5,292 bases of DNA from Nitrospira sp. (lineage in GTDB: Bacteria; Nitrospirota; Nitrospiria; Nitrospirales; Nitrospiraceae), in NCBI GenBank assembly GCA_025361385.1, contig JANYAJ010000421.1:1-5292 (forward strand). The letters are read 5' to 3'. Under the pieces are notes generated by a model. It was not told the origin of the DNA. It saw nothing but the letters and a program-made list of their open reading frames with translations, and searched no databases. Positions 1 through 5,292 of the stretch are shown here, piece after piece (the stretch's first letter is position 1; each line of letters begins with the position of its first letter). A program made the translations under genes and the position numbers.

Positions 1-92
1 ATGGTGTCGCCGTCGAGGATGGAGACGGACAAAGATCACATCAGCGCAGCGCGGACGGTGCAACTCAGATCCAAGCCAACGTGTTAGGCAAT

Positions 93-1934
93 TCAAATGC
101 GGAACTGCTGGCTCATCCACTCCGGTCGCAGGAACGTCAAAACTTCTCCGGCAAAGGCGACGCTGTAGTAGACGTATCCAATCAGCAGCGCCGGAATCAT
201 CTCCCATGGTCGCAACCCGACATCCGCGCGCCGCGTCCACGTATTGATCGTTGTGCGCGCACAGTTCAGCGTGAATCGAAGCAAGGCTCCGAAGGCGCCA
301 CTCTCCAGCCTCCGGCCCTGGTCGCGCGCCAGCAGAATGGCATCTCGCCCGTGCGTCAGCGCGCGAACGAAGAAGTGTGCTCCTCCATTCGGCGGCGGAT
401 GCGCTGTTCTCGCCAGTGGATTTACGACAACCGTAAAATCCGCTTCTAACATGCGTTCACGCCAGCGCACGCACGCGCCGCGATTGGTGCCGGGAACCGG
501 CCGGAACGGGAGCCGTGCGAAGATTTCCCGGCGCACCGCGAAATTGTTGGCGAAGATTCCCTTGGCCGGCTCCAGCCGCGTGTTTCCCGTTCGGACCGGA
601 AAGAACCAGAAGGCGCCAAACGCCTTGCCAAGCATCGTCGTCGGCTCGATGTAGGAGCTACCCGCCACGGCGGCAATCGAAGAATTCGCGAATGGTTGGG
701 TTAGTTGCCGCAGCCAATCCTCCTCGACGTGAGTGTCGCTGTCGGAGAACACAACGATGTCTCCAGTTGCGGCCTCCGCCCCCGCGTTCTTCAACTCGTA
801 GTAGTCGCCGGTATTTGCAGCCAAGAGCCGGGCCATCCCTCGCGGAAACACTTCGGTGACGAGCGGTTCCAACGCGCCGCCATCTACTTCAGCGGGGAAA
901 TAAACTACGATCACCTCGACCCGCCGTTCCTTGCTCAACGTTTCAACTTCGCGAGCGATCTTTCGGAGAGCTCCTTCTCCTCTCTCATCGCCGGCAAGCA
1001 ACACGTTCTCCCACTCCACGATGATAGATAGGCTCGGTAGGGGCTCCTCAATTCGCGGCGCAGGGGATGCATGTGATACCAGAGGGAGTTCGCCTGTTTT
1101 CTCTCGCCAAAACAACCCACCAGCTTGGTACGCCGCGAGGCCGATTAGCAAGCCAGCTCCCAATCGCATCGCCCGCCATGGGCCATACCGGTTTTGGTGT
1201 ACGCAGCGAAGCAGGATCCGGACGCGGTCATCCAAGGTGAGTGGCTGCGCTGGCATGACGCGGCTGTAGTTCCGAATGCTCGCCCCGTACACGAACATCT
1301 TACGGAAGTAATCCAGGCTATTGCTCAACTCCAAGTGGTGGTTGAGCATGTTTTCGCAGAATCGAACACACCCGTACAATTCGCCCTCAACGATGCGACG
1401 GACAAAAACAACATCAGCGCCGCGCTGCAGTTCGACGAACGGACCATATCTCTCCCATGCCGCGCGCCGCACCGCCATGTTGCCGGTATAGGCGACTTGC
1501 TGCTGCGAGCTTCCGAGCTTGCATACATAGGCGGCTTTTTCGTTCTCATAATCGGCCAATAATGCCCCGAGACCCGAATCGTTGCCGGGTCTTGTTTGTC
1601 CAAGTAGCACCTGCGTCTTGCTCGCATCGAATGTGTTCTTAACCGCGCGCAGCCACCCCTTGTCAGCCACGCGATCCGCATCGATGAACGCAAGGATGTC
1701 GCCCCTCGCCTCCAATGCTGCGCGATTGCGCGCCGCGTACGATCCTCGCCGCGGTTCATGCAGAAGGCGTACTCGTGGATACCGATGCATGATGGCAACC
1801 GAATCGTCCGTGGATCCATTATCCACGAGCAAGAGTTCGTACTCGCCGGCGGGAAAGTACTGCCCTTCAAGCGCCTCGATCACCCGAGGGAGGAACCTCC
1901 CTGCGTTCCAGACAGGAACGATTACGCTGATCAT
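93..1934 (-). CDS. Tandem-domain family 2 (GT-A) glycosyltransferase
   Basis: 613 aa with two GT2-like domains in one chain. Domain 1 (about residues 1-230) is canonical: VPVWNAGRFL at 6-15, the nucleotide-sugar motif DNGSTDDS at 38-45, the metal-binding DAD at 85-87 followed by GW, an acceptor-side GNMAVRRAAW at 151-160, and a GADVVFVRR segment at 172-180 in the place of the usual catalytic ED motif. A hydrophobic stretch at about 256-275 may be a membrane or re-entrant segment. Domain 2 (about 301-530) keeps a DSD at 398-400 followed by EEDWL, and FANNFAVRREIF at 461-472, but its N-terminal motifs are eroded. A second hydrophobic segment lies near 577-602. By family knowledge it transfers sugars from nucleotide donors onto a lipid or polysaccharide acceptor at the cytoplasmic membrane face; donor and acceptor cannot be read from sequence. 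The ATG at 1934 fits domain 1 starting at residue 2 and has an AAAGGG site 5 bases upstream. No neighbouring polysaccharide genes are visible. Confidence 0.93.
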   Translation of the reverse strand: MISVIVPVWNAGRFLPRVIEALEGQYFPAGEYELLLVDNGSTDDSVAIMHRYPRVRLLHEPRRGSYAARNRAALEARGDILAFIDADRVADKGWLRAVKNTFDASKTQVLLGQTRPGNDSGLGALLADYENEKAAYVCKLGSSQQQVAYTGNMAVRRAAWERYGPFVELQRGADVVFVRRIVEGELYGCVRFCENMLNHHLELSNSLDYFRKMFVYGASIRNYSRVMPAQPLTLDDRVRILLRCVHQNRYGPWRAMRLGAGLLIGLAAYQAGGLFWREKTGELPLVSHASPAPRIEEPLPSLSIIVEWENVLLAGDERGEGALRKIAREVETLSKERRVEVIVVYFPAEVDGGALEPLVTEVFPRGMARLLAANTGDYYELKNAGAEAATGDIVVFSDSDTHVEEDWLRQLTQPFANSSIAAVAGSSYIEPTTMLGKAFGAFWFFPVRTGNTRLEPAKGIFANNFAVRREIFARLPFRPVPGTNRGACVRWRERMLEADFTVVVNPLARTAHPPPNGGAHFFVRALTHGRDAILLARDQGRRLESGAFGALLRFTLNCARTTINTWTRRADVGLRPWEMIPALLIGYVYYSVAFAGEVLTFLRPEWMSQQFRI

Positions 1935-2455
1935 TCGTGCCCTTTCGAGATTAGCAGCCGCTCAATGCTGGACGTGCTAAAACGGGTCTAATTCGACATA
2001 ATCGTCCAACGACAAATGTTCGACTACAAAGCGGGGTAGTGGGCATGGAGTTGCCATGAACCAATCAGCAACTGTTTGCTCTATGGATGGCATTAACTGA
2101 GATTTCCGGTTTAGGGCCACATCGCGGCACATTATACAAATACAATCCAGACGGCCTCGCTTTGCAACGGTTCCAGCTCAGTTGTCAGCCCAGAGTGTTT
2201 CCACCACCCTGAAAGGGATCCGCGTGGTCGGTCACGGGGCTCCAGACAGGGAAGCGACGGTAGGGGCGAATCGAGACAGGCCTGGAGCCTCCAGAGGGAG
2301 GATGATTCTAGGCGGGGATCGAGGAAACTGCAAGGCGGAGGAACTGAGAAGTGCTTGTATTGATCGGCAAGACGGGGGACAGTTGGGCAGAGCCAGTTCT
2401 CACAACCGCTGCAGGGCACACCCCCTCGCCGCTCGCCTCGTGCCGCTCGCCTGAC
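1935..2455. other. Gene-poor intergenic region, no gene supported
   Basis: About 520 bases separate the start of the glycosyltransferase from the 3' end of the small gene at 2456. The left third (1935-2150) is comparatively AT-rich and could hold the glycosyltransferase promoter, but I found no convincing -35/-10 pair. The right part (about 2200-2410) is purine-rich on the plus strand and holds several short hairpins, such as CCTCC-AGAG-GGAGG within 2288-2301. Open frames exist on both strands (plus 2182-2454, minus 2132-2419), but their translations have no recognisable domain, biased composition and no good SD. It could be a decayed gene or element, or a structured RNA; I cannot identify it. 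Confidence 0.5.
2428..2451. repeat. Short tandem repeat, two 10-bp units 14 bp apart
   Basis: The decamer GCCGCTCGCC occurs at 2428-2437 and again at 2442-2451, just downstream of the stop codon of the minus-strand small gene. It is a simple GC-rich duplication with no inverted partner and no T tract, so I do not call it a terminator. Confidence 0.7.
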
Positions 2456-2710
2456 TCAGTCGGAGATGACGCTGGAGCCGGGCGACTTCATCTTAAAGAT
2501 CTGCACGGCGTTGTACATGCCTTTGGCCGGGTGGTTGAGGATGAGGCGGGAGTTGGTAATGTGGGTATCGAGCAACTCGTATTGCCCACCGCTGAAATAG
2601 ATGTCGCAGTCATCGATCGCACAGTTTTTATAGACATGGTTGTCGAGCGACAACTTCGCCTTGCTGAACGTCTGCCCGTCGATCAAGATATAACTCGGTT
2701 CCATTCCCAT
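2456..2710 (-). CDS. Small conserved-looking hypothetical protein, beta-rich
   Basis: 84 aa from the ATG at 2710. The frame can also begin at GTG 2722 (88 aa) or ATG 2704 (82 aa). I chose 2710 because a GGAGG site sits 5-6 bases upstream of it on the minus strand. The protein has no signal peptide or membrane segment. Its core alternates short hydrophobic strands with polar turns: ILIDGQTF, then YKNCAIDDCDIYFSGGQYEL, then a third rung around THITNSRLIL. That N-C-x-I-x-x-C-x-I pattern followed by YSGG/FSGG and a later N-x-x-L-I-L strand resembles small soluble proteins of pentapeptide-like or one-to-two-turn beta-helix character; this is pattern recognition, not a proven homology. A plausible promoter lies 21 bases upstream of the start. 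Function unknown. Nearby genes give no clue because repeats flank it on the upstream side and a gene-poor gap lies downstream. Confidence 0.75.
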   Translation of the reverse strand: MGMEPSYILIDGQTFSKAKLSLDNHVYKNCAIDDCDIYFSGGQYELLDTHITNSRLILNHPAKGMYNAVQIFKMKSPGSSVISD

Positions 2711-2730
2711 ACGGCCCTCCACCTGCGCGG

Positions 2731-2759
2731 ACTATAACAAGTCTCTTTTTGAACCGCAA
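2731..2759 (-). promoter_or_regulatory. Candidate sigma-70 promoter of the small gene
   Basis: On the minus strand, TTGCGG (2754-2759) is followed after 17 bases by TATAGT (2731-2736), which matches the -10 consensus at five of six positions. Initiation about 7 bases later would leave a leader of roughly 15 bases before the ATG at 2710, just enough for the GGAGG site. The -35 is weak (TTG only). Inferred from spacing and position. Confidence 0.45.
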
Positions 2760-2772
2760 ACAGAGGGAGGAT

Positions 2773-2967
2773 AGGGATGCCTTCGGGCTTCGCTCCCGGA
2801 CCTCCCGTCGCGATCCGCTCGGGCTGTGCCGGGCGGAAACCTTCTGGAATTCCCGCGGCCAGGGTCGAGCGACCCTGTGCCTTGGTCAGTTCCAGCTTTC
2901 CTTCCCGGCTCAACCCGGCGGATACCTCGCTCCTTCGGTCACGTCCGCGAAAGCCGAAGGCATCCCT
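2773..2967. repeat. 195-bp imperfect long palindrome (MITE-like or REP-like element)
   Basis: The two halves are reverse complements of each other with mismatches. Outer arms: 2773-2793 pairs with 2947-2967 at 19 of 21 positions, including an unbroken 14 bp. Middle: GCCGGG at 2828-2833 pairs with CCCGGC at 2904-2909, at equal distance from the centre. Core: CAGGGTCG (2860-2867), a 2-base AG, then CGACCCTG (2870-2877), extended by GGC (2857-2859) with GCC (2879-2881) around a one-base bulge. As RNA this would fold into one long hairpin on either strand. Copies of its end occur at 3049-3081 and 5270-5292, so it belongs to a dispersed family. It lies between two genes, upstream of the small gene's promoter. 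It encodes no transposase; a non-autonomous mobile element or a transcript-end/stability element are both possible. No clear target-site duplication is seen. Confidence 0.85.
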
Positions 2968-3048
2968 TTGGGGGGCGTGATTGAAAAGTGGAGGGTGGTG
3001 ACCGAGTATGCTTCCGCTCCATTGCCTCTCGCGGCACTCCATCCACGG

Positions 3049-3081
3049 GGGAGGACAGGAATACCTTTGGGCTTGGCTCCC
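3049..3081 (+). repeat. Diverged copy of the palindrome's outer arm
   Basis: These 33 bases align without gaps to 2765-2797, the left end of the long palindrome, at 28 of 33 positions and in the same orientation. No matching inverted arm was found for this copy, so it looks like a solitary or decayed end. It runs straight into the first of two direct repeats at 3082. Confidence 0.75.
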
Positions 3082-3116
3082 TCGTTGGACGCGCGCAGTG
3101 GAAGATCAATCAGCCT
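3082..3116 (+). repeat. Imperfect 35-bp direct repeat, copy 1
   Basis: Matches 3161-3195 at 30 of 35 positions. The shared core reads GACGCGCGCA followed by GAAGATCAA. It directly follows the diverged palindrome-arm copy. The start-to-start distance to copy 2 is 79 bases, and both copies are preceded by a GCTTGG (3071 and 3141), so the duplicated unit is probably longer with an internal 9-base length difference. Confidence 0.75.
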
Positions 3117-3160
3117 CCATCACTAAGAGGGAACGAGCAAGCTTGGTGGGAGCAGGTGCA

Positions 3161-3195
3161 TCGTTCGACGCGCGCAATCGAAGATCAACCAGGCT
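3161..3195 (+). repeat. Imperfect 35-bp direct repeat, copy 2
   Basis: Second copy of the unit at 3082-3116, ending about 50 bases from the propeller gene stop codon. Two diverged copies with unequal flanks do not make a CRISPR array: the spacing is too short and irregular and the repeats too different. It looks like an old tandem duplication within an intergenic repeat. Confidence 0.75.
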
Positions 3196-3248
3196 GGTCA
3201 TTTCTCGCTCGTCTGGAACTCAGAACGGATGGTGTCAAACTGCCAGGT

Positions 3249-4433
3249 TCACTGCTGATTCAGGCCGGCGCGCAGGCTTGCCCGTTGAAAATGATTCGGC
3301 AGCAGCATGATGCAGTTCGGGTTGAAGCCTTGCGCTTTCAACGTGTCGATGCTCCCCAGCACTTTCCCACCCTTCGACAAGTCGATCACCGTGACGGACC
3401 CGTCGCTGATGCCTTCCAGATTGAGCAGGCTATTCTGGACGAACAGGTAGCGTTCATCGGGCGACAGGACCGCATGATGGGCGCCCGGAGCGGCAGGAAT
3501 GGCCTGCAGGAATTTCGGCTGCCGTGGATCGGTATTGTCATACAGATTGACAAACCCTGGCTTGGCCGTGGTGACGTACAAGCGGTCTCCTTTTTTGTTG
3601 TAGAGCATTTCCAACGGCATCCCTTGTTGCCGTGGTCCGAAATCATCGACTTGATAAAAGGAAAACGCCTGGGTCTTCGGATCCCAGATCCCGGCCCACA
3701 GCGTCCCTTCCATCATAGTGGTGATGTGCACCACGGGGGGATTCGCATGGGGGCTGAACATGATTTCGACGGGAGCGGATTTGGCAGGAGAAGGTTTCGT
3801 CGAGATTTTGTGTGTCGAAAGCACGTTCCCGGTACTGGCTTCCAGCACCGTGACCGACTCACCTACTTCGGACATATCCGGCTTGACGGAGCTGGTGACG
3901 AGAACCCGATCGATGCCGTTGTGAATCGCAATCCCGTGCGGATACAGGATAAAGGCGGCGGCTGGTTCAGCCGCACTCACCGTTTTGATGGGCACATCGT
4001 TCACCGCATCACCCATGATCACGTTGCTCGATCCCATGCAGGTGAGGTACCAGGTCTTGTTATCCTCCGAGACGACAAGATCCTCGCCGACCTGGCAGTC
4101 CGGCACGGCAATCGCGCGCAGGCGATAGGGGAAACGGGTGAGGTCGACGACGTGCAGCAGGGGTTTGCCCAGCGCTGTAATATAGGCTTTCGTTCGATCA
4201 CGGTTGAAAAAGATGTGGTGTGCCACGAGGTCTGAGGGAAGGGGAATCTCCATCAAGATCTTCCCGAAGTCCGCAGACTTGGGATCGATGTCCATGATCG
4301 CGATCGCTTCGCGCCTCACCGGCTGGCCCGGCTTACTCTCATAGTTGAGGAGGGCAAGAATTTCCGCCGACGCCAGAGACGTGGCGGAGAGAAGCAGCAC
4401 ACAGGTCAAGGAGAAGAGCCGCAACGGTGTCAT
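3249..4433 (-). CDS. Secreted beta-propeller protein (YncE / selenium-binding-protein-like)
   Basis: 394 aa from the ATG at 4433, which has a perfect AGGAGG SD about 5 bases upstream (AGAAAGGAGG then CTCCC). A longer frame to 4550 exists, but its extra 39 residues would bury the signal peptide. Residues 1-23 are a Sec signal: R5, a hydrophobic core LFSLTCVLLLSATSL, and an ASA cleavage site before E24. The mature chain shows propeller-like repeats: AIAIMDIDPKS (44-53), HVVDLTRFPYRL (94-105), VTVLEASTGNVLSTHK (194-209), FVNLYDNTDPRQPKFL (294-309) and VTVIDLSKGGKVLGSI (347-362), each ending in a beta-strand/turn typical of YVTN-type blades. Possible ligand or metal residues are H72-H73, H166 in YPHG, and H319-H320 in a GAHHAVLSPDERYLFVQN blade. 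The HH and PHG positions recall selenium-binding/methanethiol oxidase and N2OR-type propellers, which is only a resemblance. C112 and C132 could form a disulfide. Likely periplasmic; substrate unknown. Transcribed divergently from pssA. Confidence 0.88.
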   Translation of the reverse strand: MTPLRLFSLTCVLLLSATSLASAEILALLNYESKPGQPVRREAIAIMDIDPKSADFGKILMEIPLPSDLVAHHIFFNRDRTKAYITALGKPLLHVVDLTRFPYRLRAIAVPDCQVGEDLVVSEDNKTWYLTCMGSSNVIMGDAVNDVPIKTVSAAEPAAAFILYPHGIAIHNGIDRVLVTSSVKPDMSEVGESVTVLEASTGNVLSTHKISTKPSPAKSAPVEIMFSPHANPPVVHITTMMEGTLWAGIWDPKTQAFSFYQVDDFGPRQQGMPLEMLYNKKGDRLYVTTAKPGFVNLYDNTDPRQPKFLQAIPAAPGAHHAVLSPDERYLFVQNSLLNLEGISDGSVTVIDLSKGGKVLGSIDTLKAQGFNPNCIMLLPNHFQRASLRAGLNQQ

Positions 4434-4446
4434 GGGAGCCTCCTTT
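4434..4446 (-). promoter_or_regulatory. Strong ribosome binding site fixing the propeller start
   Basis: The minus strand reads AGAAAGGAGG, then CTCCC, then ATG. The AGGAGG core matches the anti-SD sequence at full length and good spacing, and it places translation start at 4433, directly in front of the signal peptide, ruling out the longer frame to 4550. Confidence 0.85.
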
Positions 4447-4465
4447 CTGATTGCCAATGTACGAA

Positions 4466-4494
4466 AAAATACTCCTTTCCCAGGGGCTACGCAA
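4466..4494 (-). promoter_or_regulatory. Candidate sigma-70 promoter of the propeller gene
   Basis: On the minus strand TTGCGT (4489-4494) is followed after 17 bases by TATTTT (4466-4471), with the AT-rich run of six A (plus strand) adjacent. It would give a leader of about 25 bases to the ATG at 4433. Both boxes are imperfect. The -35 resembles that proposed for the small gene (TTGCGG), which gives slight mutual support. Confidence 0.35.
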
Positions 4495-4575
4495 CGGGCT
4501 GACATCCAATCATACATTCGTCTCGCGCAGCGCCCCATCAACCAGATCAACCATCTCCGCCCTCACATTTCACGG

Positions 4576-4603
4576 CAGACCTCGCACCGAGGTGCGAGGT
4601 CTG
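4576..4603. repeat. Perfect 13-bp inverted repeat with a 2-base centre
   Basis: CAGACCTCGCACC (4576-4588), GA, then GGTGCGAGGTCTG (4591-4603), with no mismatch. It lies between the divergent propeller and pssA genes, 35 bases before the pssA start and about 140 bases from the propeller start. There is no T tract on either side, so a terminator is unlikely. As DNA it could be an operator for a dimeric regulator; as RNA in the pssA leader it would form a very stable hairpin. It could also be a REP-type repeat with copies elsewhere. Confidence 0.8.
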
Positions 4604-4637
4604 GACATTCGTAGGGATCCAGCGTAGATTTCCTGCC

Positions 4638-5264
4638 GTGGCAATGGCTCCTCTCAAACATTTCTCCATGATCCGCGAGTTTCACTTGGCCGACTTTCTC
4701 ACTCTGGCCAACGCCGCCTGTGGACTCGCCGCGGTGTTCTTCAGCATGCGCTACATGGGCAGCCAGGCCCTGACCGATTTCTTCGCCGCCATGGCCATGG
4801 CGCCGGCAGCCCTCCTCTTCGACTGGCTCGATGGCCGGGTCGCCCGCTGGCGGCACATGCATTCGGCGCTGGGACGCGAGTTGGACTCACTGGCGGACGT
4901 CATCTCGTTCGGGGTCGCGCCGGCGGCCATCGGATTCGCCGCGGGCCTGCGGGGAGGGTGGGACTGGGTCATGCTCACCTATTTCGTTTGCTGCGGGGTC
5001 AGCCGCCTGGCCCGATACAACGTCACCGCCGAGCGCCTTTCCGAGGGGGCAGACAAAGTCGCCTACTTCGAAGGCACTCCCATTCCCACCACGGTACTAT
5101 TGACCGGCATCCTCGCCTGGACCGCCTGGCAGGACCGGCTGGGCGCGCACCTTTATGGTGGTATCTGGACCATCGGGCCCTGCGACCTCCATCCCCTGTC
5201 CCTCCTGTTTGTCCTCTCCGGAACCCTGATGATCAGCAAGACCCTCCGTATTCCAAAAGTGTAG
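4638..5264 (+). CDS. pssA: CDP-diacylglycerol-serine O-phosphatidyltransferase (PssA, membrane type)
   Basis: 208 aa. The enzyme joins CDP-diacylglycerol and L-serine to give phosphatidylserine and CMP in the inner membrane, the first committed step toward phosphatidylethanolamine. The CDP-alcohol phosphatidyltransferase signature is complete: D62, D65-G66, A69-R70, then eight residues to G79, D83 and D87, the acidic residues that bind metal and substrate. Serine-type hallmarks follow: LADVISFGVAPA (85-96), CGVSRLARYN (119-128) and FEGTPIPTT (144-152). The N-terminal LADFLTLANAACGLAA (17-32) is the usual first membrane helix. Further hydrophobic helices lie near 45-62, 90-104, 108-122, 150-164 and 184-200. 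Length matches the small membrane-type family. The start is uncertain: GTG 4638, ATG 4644 (206 aa) and ATG 4668 (198 aa) are all possible and none has a clear SD, so it may be poorly translated or leaderless. No psd gene follows within the window. Confidence 0.92.
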   Translation: MAMAPLKHFSMIREFHLADFLTLANAACGLAAVFFSMRYMGSQALTDFFAAMAMAPAALLFDWLDGRVARWRHMHSALGRELDSLADVISFGVAPAAIGFAAGLRGGWDWVMLTYFVCCGVSRLARYNVTAERLSEGADKVAYFEGTPIPTTVLLTGILAWTAWQDRLGAHLYGGIWTIGPCDLHPLSLLFVLSGTLMISKTLRIPKV

Positions 5265-5269
5265 GGGGG

Positions 5270-5292
5270 AGGGATGCCTTCGGGCTTCGCTC
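5270..5292 (+). repeat. Exact copy of the palindrome end, cut by the window edge
   Basis: These 23 bases are identical to 2773-2795, the left end of the 195-bp palindrome. They begin 6 bases after the pssA stop codon and run off the window, so a full element probably follows. Placement immediately after a gene suggests a role at, or tolerance of, transcript ends. Confidence 0.85.

Larger units (their letters stand above)
2723..3248. other. Repeat-rich intergenic region, no gene supported
   Basis: About 525 bases lie between the start of the small gene and the 3' end of the propeller gene. They hold a candidate promoter, a 195-bp palindrome, a diverged copy of the palindrome end and a pair of direct repeats. 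Open frames run through it on both strands (minus 2683-3042; plus 2749-3126 and the beginning of a long plus frame from 2988), but they simply translate the repeats. Just past the propeller stop codon I see a small ACCAG-C-CTGGT hairpin on the minus strand (around 3188-3198), without a T tract, so no classical terminator is called. Confidence 0.6.

Noticed and set aside
1..92. Start of a further minus-strand gene downstream of the glycosyltransferase
   Set aside because: Short frames reach the window edge on the minus strand, for example from a TTG near position 32, but about ten codons with no SD are too little to support a gene.
2132..2454. Open frames of 90-95 codons on both strands (minus 2132-2419, plus 2182-2454)
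   Set aside because: No recognisable domain, no good SD, unusual Trp/Pro/Leu/Ser- or Arg/Gly-rich composition, and the two overlap each other.
2200..2455. Group II intron remnant
   Set aside because: The purine-rich texture reminded me of the leader before intron reverse transcriptases, but no domain V hairpin and no reverse transcriptase fragment is visible.
2683..3042. 119-codon minus-strand frame and 125-codon plus-strand frame across the palindrome
   Set aside because: Both frames are by-products of a stop-poor GC-rich palindrome and read as Arg/Pro/Gly-rich sequence. Such frames are often misannotated as hypothetical proteins.
3082..3195. CRISPR array
   Set aside because: Only two copies with five mismatches in 35 bases, unequal flanks and no cas genes.
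2988..4235. A 415-codon open frame on the plus strand
   Set aside because: It lies almost wholly antisense to the propeller gene, which has a signal peptide, propeller repeats and a perfect SD. Its translation is rich in R, G, H and D with no domain, and its first part only translates repeats.
4434..4550. Longer start for the propeller gene at 4550
   Set aside because: The extra 39 residues precede a standard signal peptide and lack an SD, whereas the ATG at 4433 has AGGAGG at correct spacing.

Overview
The window is GC-rich bacterial DNA with four genes I can support and two long gene-poor gaps. From left to right they are: a tandem-domain family 2 glycosyltransferase (93-1934, minus), a gap with no convincing gene (1935-2455), a small protein of unknown function (2456-2710, minus), a repeat-rich gap (about 2760-3248), a secreted beta-propeller protein (3249-4433, minus), a divergent intergenic region with a perfect inverted repeat (4434-4637), and a CDP-diacylglycerol-serine O-phosphatidyltransferase (4638-5264, plus). 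The window ends inside a repeat that starts directly after that last stop codon.

The organism is a Gram-negative type or similar, judged by the Sec signal peptide, the GC-rich composition, the strong AGGAGG-type ribosome binding sites and the PssA family type. The overall look, including palindromic GC-rich repeats between genes, would fit a Nitrospira-like bacterium, but that is an impression and not something the sequence proves.

The genes do not form one operon or pathway. The glycosyltransferase probably builds a surface polysaccharide or glycoconjugate. The small gene has its own plausible promoter and SD site. The propeller gene and pssA are transcribed away from each other from a shared intergenic region of about 200 bp. 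PssA makes phosphatidylserine, the precursor of phosphatidylethanolamine. The propeller is probably periplasmic, with no function assignable from context.

The most unusual content is the repeats. A 195-bp imperfect palindrome lies at 2773-2967. A 23-bp exact copy of its end sits just after the pssA stop at the window edge, and a diverged copy lies at 3049-3081. The diverged copy is followed by a pair of 35-bp imperfect direct repeats (3082-3116 and 3161-3195). I see no CRISPR array, tRNA, rRNA, transposase or toxin/defence system.
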